From Chromatiales bacterium (GTDB lineage: Bacteria > Pseudomonadota > Gammaproteobacteria > UBA6429), in NCBI GenBank assembly GCA_027076405.1, contig JALTJN010000397.1, positions 1 through 13,936 of the forward strand: a stretch of 13,936 bases of DNA. The letters are read 5' to 3'. The first letter of the stretch is position 1, and each line of letters starts with the position of its first letter. The notes below the pieces were generated by a model. It saw only the letters and a program-made list of their open reading frames with translations. It ran no database searches and had not been told where the DNA came from. Shown piece by piece: positions 6,659-12,175 of the stretch. The position numbers and the translations under genes are program-made.

Positions 6659-7465
6659 TTAACTAAAAATTTGCCATATAGCGGCCAATAATGTTAATAA
6701 CACTATCAATAAGCCAAAGAAGAGTGGTACGTTTTTTTCTGTGGAGGTAAAAGATTTATATTTAGTAGGCCGCAAACCTTTTCCTAGAGATACCCATTCT
6801 GCTGAGAAAATTTGAGCACCAAGATCTTTTTCCAATCGTAAAATAACGTCAAATTTAGACTTATTTAGCTTTCCGTAGTTATCAATAAGATTTCTCCATG
6901 AATTACATAGAAGCAAACCTACTACAGAGAAACCATATAGTATTCCAATTGAGTCCGAGTTTAACGAACCTGTTTTAGCTAAGAGTCCGGCAATCGCAAG
7001 CAAACTTCCTATAACAGTTATAAAAAATGCATTTGTTTTTTGCCTACGCTGAATCAAACTTTCTGAAGACTCAATCATTAATTTATATAGCTCGAAAGTA
7101 TCTTTGCTATCAGGTGAAAAGCAACTCTCAAACTCATCTTTTAGTTCATATAGAGATTGCAATTTAATCAGTGCGTTAACATTTTCATTATTACTGCTAA
7201 TATCAATTATTTCTTTTTTAGCTTCCTTGGATTTTTCAATTTCCCATTTAGCATTTTCTGATTCTTCACAAGTTTTCTTATTAAAAACAATAACCGCTTC
7301 AGACTGTTCAATAGCACTTGCTGCATCATGTTTCCATAATTCATCTTTACCAGAACTGTCTAAAAAAATAGGAGATATTTCTAAAGATAGATCTTTAGCA
7401 AACTTTGCCAGGGATTTTTTAGCTTTCTTTCTATCTTTAAATCTATGTATAACAAATAATTTCAT
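6659..7465 (-). CDS. TIR-like domain fused to RipA-type membrane module (candidate defence effector)
   Basis: Residues 1-95 form a TIR-like domain of the MTH538/ThsB kind: first strand KLFVIHRFKD, PIFLDSSGKDELW, then AIEQSEAVIVFNKKTCEESENAKWEIEKSKEAKK. Glu75 in KWEIEKS aligns with the catalytic Glu of ThsB-type TIRs (RYEIMKS). Residues 125-268 resemble the RipA-family octameric membrane protein domain: RRQKTNAFF before a first membrane helix (about 144-164), a second helix (about 172-190) running into WRNLIDNYGKLNKSKFDVI, then AEWVSLGKG, and a third helix near the C-terminus (247-266). It follows the free TIR gene by 15 bases and has no good ribosome site of its own except an AGGA overlapping that gene's stop, so coupling is likely. 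I infer a membrane-acting effector or receptor; no activity is shown by sequence alone. Confidence 0.75.
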   Translation of the reverse strand: MKLFVIHRFKDRKKAKKSLAKFAKDLSLEISPIFLDSSGKDELWKHDAASAIEQSEAVIVFNKKTCEESENAKWEIEKSKEAKKEIIDISSNNENVNALIKLQSLYELKDEFESCFSPDSKDTFELYKLMIESSESLIQRRQKTNAFFITVIGSLLAIAGLLAKTGSLNSDSIGILYGFSVVGLLLCNSWRNLIDNYGKLNKSKFDVILRLEKDLGAQIFSAEWVSLGKGLRPTKYKSFTSTEKNVPLFFGLLIVLLTLLAAIWQIFS

Positions 7466-7480
7466 AAGTAAAAATTTATC

Positions 7481-7873
7481 CTATCTGCCGCCGCCAATAA
7501 GTGTTTTAAGATTATCCCACGTCCAGTTATAAACCTTATCTGATGCTGAGGCAGATGTAGGTTTAGTACATGTTTTATCCGAGTACGCCGCCAACAAGAA
7601 ATATGGCTTACTTTCCCCTTTGGCAATCGATAATTCATCAGCCACACCTGATGCGGTATGAGTCATTGTGCCGCAAAGAATTATAACTACATCAACATTA
7701 CCCATACGCTGACGAACTTTCTCCTTCCAATCACCAGTTAAATGTTCTTTAACAGAATTATCCTTAAAATCAAATGGACTATCTGGCAGTTTAGCTTGAC
7801 CTGCAAGCATCGTTTTTGCTCCTTCATCATGGTCAATATCAAAACTGATAAAAGCTCTTTTCTTAGTAGCCAT
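7481..7873 (-). CDS. MTH538/ThsB-type TIR-like protein
   Basis: A stand-alone 130-residue TIR-like domain (PF08937 type, formerly DUF1863). The hallmarks are the first strand KRAFISFDIDHDEG, GQAKLPDSPFDFKDNSVKE, a W49-containing helix DWKEKVRQRM, the central strand DVVIILCGTMT, and VADELSIAKG, where Glu80 sits at the catalytic-Glu position. ThsB of Thoeris belongs to this family and makes an NAD-derived signal on infection; some relatives are non-catalytic. The C-terminus is short and ends in IGGGR. An AAGGAG ribosome site lies 6 bases before the ATG. First gene of a two-gene unit with the TIR-membrane gene. No SIR2, SLOG or macro-domain ThsA is present nearby. Confidence 0.85.
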   Translation of the reverse strand: MATKKRAFISFDIDHDEGAKTMLAGQAKLPDSPFDFKDNSVKEHLTGDWKEKVRQRMGNVDVVIILCGTMTHTASGVADELSIAKGESKPYFLLAAYSDKTCTKPTSASASDKVYNWTWDNLKTLIGGGR

Positions 7874-7908
7874 ATATTTCTCCTTTTGTGACTAATTTTC
7901 CCATTAAG

Positions 7909-7924
7909 AAGTCTTCAAAGACTT
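7909..7924. promoter_or_regulatory. Palindrome in the TIR operon leader
   Basis: AAGTCTT-CA-AAGACTT is a perfect 7-bp inverted repeat, 36-51 bases upstream of the first TIR gene. It could be an operator or an RNA hairpin. I see no convincing sigma-70 promoter between it and the terminator at 7943-7967. Confidence 0.35.
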
Positions 7925-7942
7925 TTCATTTATATATTTAAT

Positions 7943-7967
7943 AAAAAAGGCAGCCGAAGCTGCCTTT
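7943..7967 (-). terminator. Strong intrinsic terminator with UUCG loop
   Basis: Read on the minus strand, AAAGGCAGC-TTCG-GCTGCCTTT forms a perfect 9-bp stem closed by a C(UUCG)G tetraloop and runs directly into six or more U residues. It is 4 bases past the stop of the small open frame at 7972 and about 70 bases before the TIR operon. It will either end an upstream transcript or act as an attenuator for the TIR genes. On the plus strand there is no U-tract. Confidence 0.85.
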
Positions 7968-7971
7968 GAAT

Positions 7972-8052
7972 TTATACTACTGACTCCGACCCTTTTATGA
8001 GTCTTTTTATTTTTATGTTTTCTCCCCCATTGAACTCTTTTTCACTAACCAT
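7972..8052 (-). CDS. Possible 26-aa leader peptide or small protein
   Basis: ATG at 8052 opens a 26-codon frame, MVSEKEFNGGENIKIKRL followed by IKGSESVV, with AAGGA 9 bases upstream. Its TAA lies 4 bases before the terminator stem. No homologue is known to me. The frame stays open upstream to 8103, adding about 17 codons with only a TTG as a possible earlier start, so this could also be the tail of a decayed gene or coding-like sequence within a repeat. The arrangement of ribosome site, short frame, terminator and then operon is that of a transcription-attenuation leader, but I see no run of one amino-acid codon that would name an effector. Its last third also contains a GACTC/GAGTC hairpin. 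Confidence 0.35.
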   Translation of the reverse strand: MVSEKEFNGGENIKIKRLIKGSESVV

Positions 8053-8094
8053 ATTACTGAATCCTTTTAGTAACAACGTGGGGGCTGCGTTGTT
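8024..8094 (-). other. Hairpin with pseudoknot potential before the small frame
   Basis: On the minus strand AACAACG and CGTTGTT (8094-8072) pair around the 9-base loop CAGCCCCCA. The loop bases CCCCCA are exactly complementary to TGGGGG at 8029-8024, inside codons 8-10 of the small frame, so a six-pair, nearly all-GC pseudoknot is possible. Ribosomes on the small frame would break it. I do not recognise a known riboswitch class. Confidence 0.4.
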
Positions 8095-8129
8095 TATCTG
8101 TTTTTAATTTAACTCACTTTAAATTCTGG

Positions 8130-8159
8130 ATTCCGGCTCGCACTTTGTTTGGCCGGAAT
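8130..8159. repeat. ATTCCGGC inverted repeat
   Basis: ATTCCGGC (8130-8137) and GCCGGAAT (8152-8159) form a perfect 8-bp stem with a 14-base loop, followed by GACG. On the minus strand it begins CGTCATTCCGGC, a form I recall as a common intergenic repeat in gammaproteobacteria. Confidence 0.55.
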
Positions 8160-8194
8160 GACGTTTTCTTTTATGTCTCTGCGTTAGACTGATA

Positions 8195-8219
8195 CCCTCT
8201 TTAATATTTTTGAAGAGGG
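8195..8219. repeat. CCCTCTT...AAGAGGG hairpin repeat, copy 1
   Basis: A perfect 7-bp stem around an 11-base AT-rich loop (TAATATTTTTG). A second copy with a nearly identical loop is at 9533-9559, which shows it is a dispersed repeat and not a one-off hairpin. Confidence 0.6.
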
Positions 8220-8252
8220 GCACTACGATTCTGACCTATGTTTCTGTCTTTT

Positions 8253-8275
8253 GTCGGCCTGAAGACCGACCTACA
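8253..8275 (-). repeat. REP-like palindrome A (GTAG head)
   Basis: The minus strand reads TGTAG then GTCGGTCTTCAGGCCGAC: a GTAG tetranucleotide directly before an imperfect palindrome, the layout of REP elements mobilised by RAYT transposases. The stem has one mismatch. A lone half element (ATTCTGACCTATG, 8228-8240) lies just to the left and matches the arm of copy D at 9595. Confidence 0.65.
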
Positions 8276-8290
8276 TTTCGCATTACTACT

Positions 8291-8465
8291 AAGAGCAAGC
8301 GAGGGAGTTAAAGACAAGGCGCAGTGCCATTTGAAAAGCGGAGCGTACAATAAGGCCGCTCTCGCACTTCCTTGTGCTTCACGGCATAAGAACATCCATG
8401 TTCAAATTCGTGAGTATTTTAAAAAATGATTACAACGCCGTATTTAACTTACTCGCGCCGCTCTT
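8291..8465 (+). repeat. Large palindromic element, copy 1 (with internal insert)
   Basis: Core left arm ACAAGGCGCAGTGCCATTTG then AAAAGCGGAGCGTAC (8314-8347); core right arm GTGAGTATTTT...CAACGCCGTA. Beyond the core, outer arms AAGAGC..GCGAG..AGTTAAA (from 8291) and their complement (to 8465) continue the pairing. The centre carries about 60 bases absent from copy 2, including a GCAC/GTGC hairpin and the palindrome GAACAT-CC-ATGTTC (8390-8403), so one element appears nested in another. Open frames crossing it are by-products of the symmetry. Confidence 0.7.
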
Positions 8466-8477
8466 TCTTGATACACA

Positions 8478-8583
8478 GCTAGAGTTGTGAGTACAAGGCG
8501 CAGTGCGATTTGAAAAGCGGAGCGTACATTCAGTACGTGAGCATTTTCAAATTGTGCTGCAACGCCGTAATCGCAGCTCTAGC
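8478..8583 (+). repeat. Large palindromic element, copy 2
   Basis: A 106-base near-perfect palindrome. Outer arms GCTAGAGTTGTGA (from 8478) and TCGCAGCTCTAGC (to 8583) enclose the shared core (ACAAGGCGCAGTGCGATTTG... and CAAATTGTGCTGCAACGCCG), with centre GTAC-ATTCA-GTAC. It ends 6 bases past the nrdJb stop codon, so it will form the 3' end structure of the nrdJb transcript. Confidence 0.8.
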
Positions 8584-8589
8584 GAAGCA

Positions 8590-9300
8590 TCAACCGCATT
8601 TGGAGTCGCCGCAATTGAGACACGTCATACACCCATCCATCTTGATCACTGCCTTAGTGCTACACTTATTACACAACTGTGCACTTGACGGAAAGTCACT
8701 CGCGCCTTCTGCTGTTTCTTCGGCTTGTTTGCTTTGGCCTTCTAACTGCGCACGTTTTTCATCAACCAGTTTTTGCTGGTGTTCATCCAGACCTTCATCT
8801 TTGATCATGCCGATCATACGCAGGTGACATTCGATTGCATCGCCAATTTCTGCGACTAATGAAGGCATGTACTTGCCGCCTTTCTTAAAGTAACCACCAC
8901 GCGGATCAAACACGGAACGTAATTCGTCAACCAGGAACGTAACATCACCACCTTTACGGAAAACGGCAGAGATGATTCTTGTTAGTGCAACGATCCACTG
9001 AAAGTGATCCATATTTTTTGAGTTAATGAAAACTTCAAACGGACGACGTAGCTCGTGCTCTGTGTCCTGATTTAAGATGACATCATTAATGGTGATGTAT
9101 AACGCATGCTCTGATAAAGGTGTTTTTACTTTATAGGTTGAACCCAGTAGCATTTCCGGACGTTCAAGCTTTTCATGCATTTGGATAACATTTGTATCTT
9201 CTTGCTCAACACTTTTTAATGCCGCTTCTGCTGCTGCATCATCTTCGTCTTCTTTTGAGACGGCATAACCAACAATTTTATTTGCTATTTTTATGCTCAT
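8590..9300 (-). CDS. nrdJb: Adenosylcobalamin-dependent ribonucleotide reductase, small split subunit
   Basis: This is the second half of a split class II RNR, as in Pseudomonas. It holds a TSCPD-type domain (about 52-155: TYKVKTPLSEHALYITIND, then FEVFINSKNMDHFQWIVALTRIISAVFRKGGD, FLVDELRSVFDP). A charged linker follows, then a cysteine-rich tail with C210-x-x-C213, C224-x-x-C227-x-x-C230 and C235. The terminal CGDSKC matches the C-terminal redox pair that re-reduces the active site, and the other cysteines look like a zinc ribbon. Its 236 residues fit Pseudomonas NrdJb (about 230). GGAAGG lies before the ATG. In Pseudomonas the two genes nearly touch; here 484 bases of repeats separate them. 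Confidence 0.9.
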   Translation of the reverse strand: MSIKIANKIVGYAVSKEDEDDAAAEAALKSVEQEDTNVIQMHEKLERPEMLLGSTYKVKTPLSEHALYITINDVILNQDTEHELRRPFEVFINSKNMDHFQWIVALTRIISAVFRKGGDVTFLVDELRSVFDPRGGYFKKGGKYMPSLVAEIGDAIECHLRMIGMIKDEGLDEHQQKLVDEKRAQLEGQSKQAEETAEGASDFPSSAQLCNKCSTKAVIKMDGCMTCLNCGDSKCG

Positions 9301-9326
9301 TTTTCCTTCCCCACTCTTGTTCTTTT

Positions 9327-9349
9327 GTCGACCTGAAGGCCGACCTGCA
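9327..9349 (-). repeat. REP-like palindrome B
   Basis: Minus strand TGCAG then GTCGGCCTTCAGGTCGAC: the same REP layout as copies A and C, but with GCAG instead of GTAG at the head and one stem mismatch. It lies 26 bases upstream of nrdJb. Confidence 0.6.
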
Positions 9350-9364
9350 TTCTTGTTTTAATTT

Positions 9365-9444
9365 GGTTCTGATCGAACCGGATAAATGAAAACAAGTTTC
9401 AACTCTTATTCGCTTGTTTTAACTCATCCGATCCGTTCAGATTC
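9365..9444. repeat. 80-base imperfect palindrome
   Basis: Left arm GGTTCTGATCGAACCGGATA...AAAACAAG (9365-9396) pairs with right arm CTTGTTTTAACTCATCCGAT...CAGATTC (9413-9444). Several mismatches are spread along arms of 32 bases. A T-run follows on the plus strand, but no plus-strand gene ends here. Confidence 0.6.
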
Positions 9445-9450
9445 TTTTTT

Positions 9451-9493
9451 GCCGGAACAAATTTAACCGTTTAGGTTTAGCTGTTGTTCCAGC
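9451..9493. repeat. GCCGGAACAA hairpin
   Basis: GCCGGAACAA (9451-9460) pairs with TTGTTCCAGC (9484-9493) with one mismatch; a small AACC/GGTT pairing sits inside the loop. Part of the repeat stack between the nrdJ halves. Confidence 0.5.
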
Positions 9494-9499
9494 TTCTGC

Positions 9500-9522
9500 G
9501 TCGGCCTGAAGGCCGACCTACA
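9500..9522 (-). repeat. REP-like palindrome C (perfect stem)
   Basis: Minus strand TGTAG then GTCGGCC-TTCA-GGCCGAC: GTAG head and a perfect 7-bp stem. This is the best copy of the family and the reference for A, B and D. Confidence 0.7.
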
Positions 9523-9532
9523 TCCAGCTTAG

Positions 9533-9559
9533 CCCCTCTTTAATATTTCTGAAGTGGGG
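9533..9559. repeat. CCCCTCTT...AAGTGGGG hairpin repeat, copy 2
   Basis: Same loop (TAATATTTCTG) and stem plan as the copy at 8195-8219, with one mismatch in an 8-bp stem. Confidence 0.6.
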
Positions 9560-9594
9560 TGGTTACGTCTAGCCGGCTTATATTTTTTCAATTT

Positions 9595-9617
9595 GTCAGA
9601 ATGAATTCTGACCTACA
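9595..9617 (-). repeat. REP-like palindrome D (different stem, same plan)
   Basis: Minus strand TGTAG then GTCAGAA-TTCA-TTCTGAC: GTAG head, perfect 7-bp stem and the same loop as copy C, but the four inner stem pairs are changed in a compensated way. Shows selection for, or copying of, structure and not sequence. Confidence 0.65.
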
Positions 9618-9662
9618 ATTTCACCACTGTTTTAAGCAAGCAACCTACAATAAATCGTAGTG

Positions 9663-9790
9663 TTTTAGGCAAGTTAGCGGTGCGTAGACAAGGCAAAATT
9701 GAATTTTTGAAACCGAAGCTTATGATAAATAAGTGAGGTTTCGAAAATTTAATTTTAACGCCGTATACGCGGCGCTAACGCCGCCTAAAA
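9663..9790 (+). repeat. Large palindromic element, copy 3, containing the nrdJa stop
   Basis: Outer arms TTTTAGGC..GTTAGCG..GCGTA (from 9663) and their complement TACGCGGCGCTAACGCCGCC then TAAAA (to 9790) enclose a core with ACAAGGC on the left and AACGCCGTA on the right, as in copies 1 and 2; the inner arms (AAAATTGAATTTTTGAAACC and partner) differ in sequence from those copies. The right outer arm includes the last codon and stop of nrdJa (TTT TAG), so the gene's 3' end is part of the inverted repeat. Confidence 0.75.
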
Positions 9791-11935
9791 CTTGCCGTAG
9801 TAGCCTTCTTTTAGGGCATCAAATAAATTTGCGGCCGTATGCATCTCGCCATCATACTCAATCTCTTCATTACCTTTCACTTCAACAACGTCACCGTTGT
9901 CTAATGTGAATTTGTACATCGTATTTTCCAGATCTTCTTCTTTTACAAGAACACCCTGGAACGCTTCGGGGTTAAAGCGGAACGTGGTACAACCTTTTAA
10001 ACCCTGCTCGTAAGCATAGGTATAAATATCTTTAAAATCTTCAAACGGATAATCGGTTGGTACGTTTGCCGTTTTAGAAATACTTGAGTCGATCCACTTC
10101 TGTGATGCGGCCTGAATGTCAACGTGTTGTGCAGGTGTGACATCATCGGCTGCAATAAAGTAGTCCGGTAATTTTTCATCTTCGGCTTGTGAAAATGGCA
10201 TGGCTTTACTATTGATTAACTCACGATAGGCAAGCAGTTCAAACGAGAAAACATCGACTTTTTCTTTTGTTTTCTTGCCTTCACGGATGACGTTACGTGA
10301 ATAGTGATGCGCAAATGAAGGTTCAATACCATTACTTGAGTTATTCGCTAACGATAAACTGATGGTGCCTGTTGGCGCAATTGAACTGTGGTGTGTAAAA
10401 CGCGCACCAACTTCAGCGAGTTCATTAACTAGCAGCGGATTTTCTTCTGCTACTTTTTGCATGTAACGACTGTACTTGGCATGCAACACTTTGCCTTTTA
10501 CTTTGTCGCCAATTTTGTAACCGTCACGTTTCATTTCCGGACGCTTGCGTAACATGGCACCGGTGACTTTAAAGGTTTGTTCCATGATAGGCGCGGGACC
10601 TTTTTCTTTCGATAACTCAAGAGCCGCTTCCCAACCTGACATGGCTAATGTTTTACTGACTTCTTCGGTAAATTTCACCGACTCAGCACTGCCGTACTTT
10701 TCACGCAGCATAGTTAAGGTTGAGCCCAGACCTAAAAAGCCCATGCCATGACGACGTTTATCTAAAATAGCTTCACGTTGCCCTTCGAGTGGCAGGCCGT
10801 TAATTTCAACCACGTTATCGAGCATGCGGGTGAAAATACCGATAACTTTCTGAAAACCTTTCCAGTCAAACTTGGCTTTTTCAGTAAACGGATCTTTTAC
10901 AAACTTGGTTAAGTTAATTGAACCTAGTAAACATGAGCCATACGGTGGTAATGGTTGCTCGCCACAAGGATTGGTTGCGCGAACATTTTCACAGAACCAG
11001 TTATTGTTTTTTTCGTTGACCTTGTCGATAAGAATAAAACCCGGTTCAGCAAAGTCATAGGTTGAAGACATAATCATGTCCCACAAATGTTTTGCTTTAA
11101 TGGTTTTATAAACTTTACAGGCGACTAAGCCTTCTTTGTTGGTGATGTAGCCTTTGGTAATTGGCCATTCACGCCAAATAACCTGATCAGTATCTTTTAA
11201 ATCTAAATTATCTTCTTCAACTTCTTTTTCGGTAACGGGGAAAGCCAGTTTCCAGTTATCGTTTGTTTCAACGGCTTTCATAAACTCTTCGGTAACGAGT
11301 AAAGAAAGATTGAACTGACGCAAGCGACCGTCTTCACGTTTTGCGCGAATAAAGTCCATGACATCGGGATGACCCACATCAAACGTGGCCATTTGTGCAC
11401 CACGACGACCACCGGCACTTGATACGGTGAAACACATCTTATCGAAGATATCCATGAACGAGAGCGGGCCTGAAGTATATGCACCGGCACCGGAAACATA
11501 AGCACCTTTTGGACGTAAGGTAGAAAATTCGTAACCGATACCGCAACCGGCTTTTAAGGTTAAACCGGCTTCGTGTACTTTACCTAAAATATCATCCATT
11601 GAGTCAGACACGGTGCCTGAAACAGTGCAGTTAATGGTGGAAGTGGCTGGCTTGTGCTCTAAAGCACCGGCGTTTGAAATAATGCGTCCAGCAGGAATGG
11701 CACCATGACGTAAAGCCCATAGGAATTTTTCGTACCATTCCAGACGGTTTTCTTCATCTTCAACTTCTGCAATTGCCTGGGCAACGCGTTGATATGTTTC
11801 ATCCATGTTGTTATCAACATCATCACCATCTTTGGTTTTAAGACGGTATTTTTTGTCCCAAATATCAACAGATGCATCCTGGAAGGGAATGTCTTGTATT
11901 TTGTTCGTTTTCAAGGCTTTTAGCTGTGCGCTCAT
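9785..11935 (-). CDS. nrdJa: Adenosylcobalamin-dependent ribonucleotide reductase, catalytic split subunit
   Basis: The 716-residue catalytic half of class II RNR reduces ribonucleotides to deoxyribonucleotides in the cytoplasm with an adenosylcobalamin radical, in air or without it. The ten-stranded barrel motifs are intact: Cys103 (TINC), GCGIGYEFS (130-137), the radical-site N322-P-C324-G-E326, Cys335 (GSCLLGSINL) as partner of Cys103, and PTGTISL (521-527). The C324 to C335 spacing of 11 equals that of Thermotoga NrdJ. It lacks the C-terminal redox cysteines, which are supplied by NrdJb downstream. A GGAGGA ribosome site (11948-11953) precedes the ATG by 11-12 bases. NrdR-type boxes lie upstream; no cobalamin riboswitch is seen. 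Confidence 0.96.
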   Translation of the reverse strand: MSAQLKALKTNKIQDIPFQDASVDIWDKKYRLKTKDGDDVDNNMDETYQRVAQAIAEVEDEENRLEWYEKFLWALRHGAIPAGRIISNAGALEHKPATSTINCTVSGTVSDSMDDILGKVHEAGLTLKAGCGIGYEFSTLRPKGAYVSGAGAYTSGPLSFMDIFDKMCFTVSSAGGRRGAQMATFDVGHPDVMDFIRAKREDGRLRQFNLSLLVTEEFMKAVETNDNWKLAFPVTEKEVEEDNLDLKDTDQVIWREWPITKGYITNKEGLVACKVYKTIKAKHLWDMIMSSTYDFAEPGFILIDKVNEKNNNWFCENVRATNPCGEQPLPPYGSCLLGSINLTKFVKDPFTEKAKFDWKGFQKVIGIFTRMLDNVVEINGLPLEGQREAILDKRRHGMGFLGLGSTLTMLREKYGSAESVKFTEEVSKTLAMSGWEAALELSKEKGPAPIMEQTFKVTGAMLRKRPEMKRDGYKIGDKVKGKVLHAKYSRYMQKVAEENPLLVNELAEVGARFTHHSSIAPTGTISLSLANNSSNGIEPSFAHHYSRNVIREGKKTKEKVDVFSFELLAYRELINSKAMPFSQAEDEKLPDYFIAADDVTPAQHVDIQAASQKWIDSSISKTANVPTDYPFEDFKDIYTYAYEQGLKGCTTFRFNPEAFQGVLVKEEDLENTMYKFTLDNGDVVEVKGNEEIEYDGEMHTAANLFDALKEGYYGKF

Positions 11936-11956
11936 GATCGGCCTGATCCTCCGTGT

Positions 11957-11974
11957 AACAAATCACTTTGTTAT
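11957..11974 (-). promoter_or_regulatory. Hairpin in the nrdJa leader
   Basis: TAACAAA-tcac-TTTGTTA is a perfect 7-bp stem immediately upstream of the nrdJa ribosome site. It could tune translation or message stability; no U-tract, so not a terminator. Confidence 0.4.
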
Positions 11975-12150
11975 ATTAAATAAATAGCGCAGTGTCTTTT
12001 CTCGGGGCATGAAAAAGCAGACTGCTATGTTAACTAACTGATTTAAAAAGGTTCTTTCGTCCCATTTTTATTATTTTCAGGTGTTTTTTTTAACTTTTTA
12101 GAAAATTCAACCTGCCAAAAAACAGGTTATGTGGTGTCTATTTCTTAAAA

Positions 12151-12166
12151 ACACTACATGTTGTGT
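12151..12166. promoter_or_regulatory. NrdR-box-like operator 1
   Basis: ACACTACATGTTGTGT is a 16-base imperfect palindrome close to the NrdR consensus (acaCwAtATaTwGtgt), differing at about two central positions. NrdR represses RNR genes when dATP is high. It lies about 216 bases before nrdJa and just downstream of the candidate nrdJa promoter, where bound repressor would block transcription. Confidence 0.7.
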
Positions 12167-12175
12167 TAAGCCACT

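Noticed and set aside
7462..7647. Minus-strand frame overlapping the first TIR gene
   Set aside because: Different frame inside a well-supported gene; product has no domain pattern.
6659..7873. Canonical Thoeris system
   Set aside because: Only TIR-like proteins are present; no SIR2-SLOG or macro-domain ThsA. The relation is by analogy only.
8201..8429. Open frames on both strands across 8201-8429
   Set aside because: They overlap the REP-like copy and large palindrome copy 1 and reflect their symmetry; no ribosome site or family resemblance.
7946..9790. CRISPR array
   Set aside because: The repeats are palindromes of several types with irregular spacing, not identical direct repeats with uniform spacers; no cas genes.
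11936..12150. Cobalamin riboswitch before the B12-dependent RNR
   Set aside because: I looked for a B12-box and the expected long structured leader and saw only a 7-bp hairpin and A/T-rich sequence.
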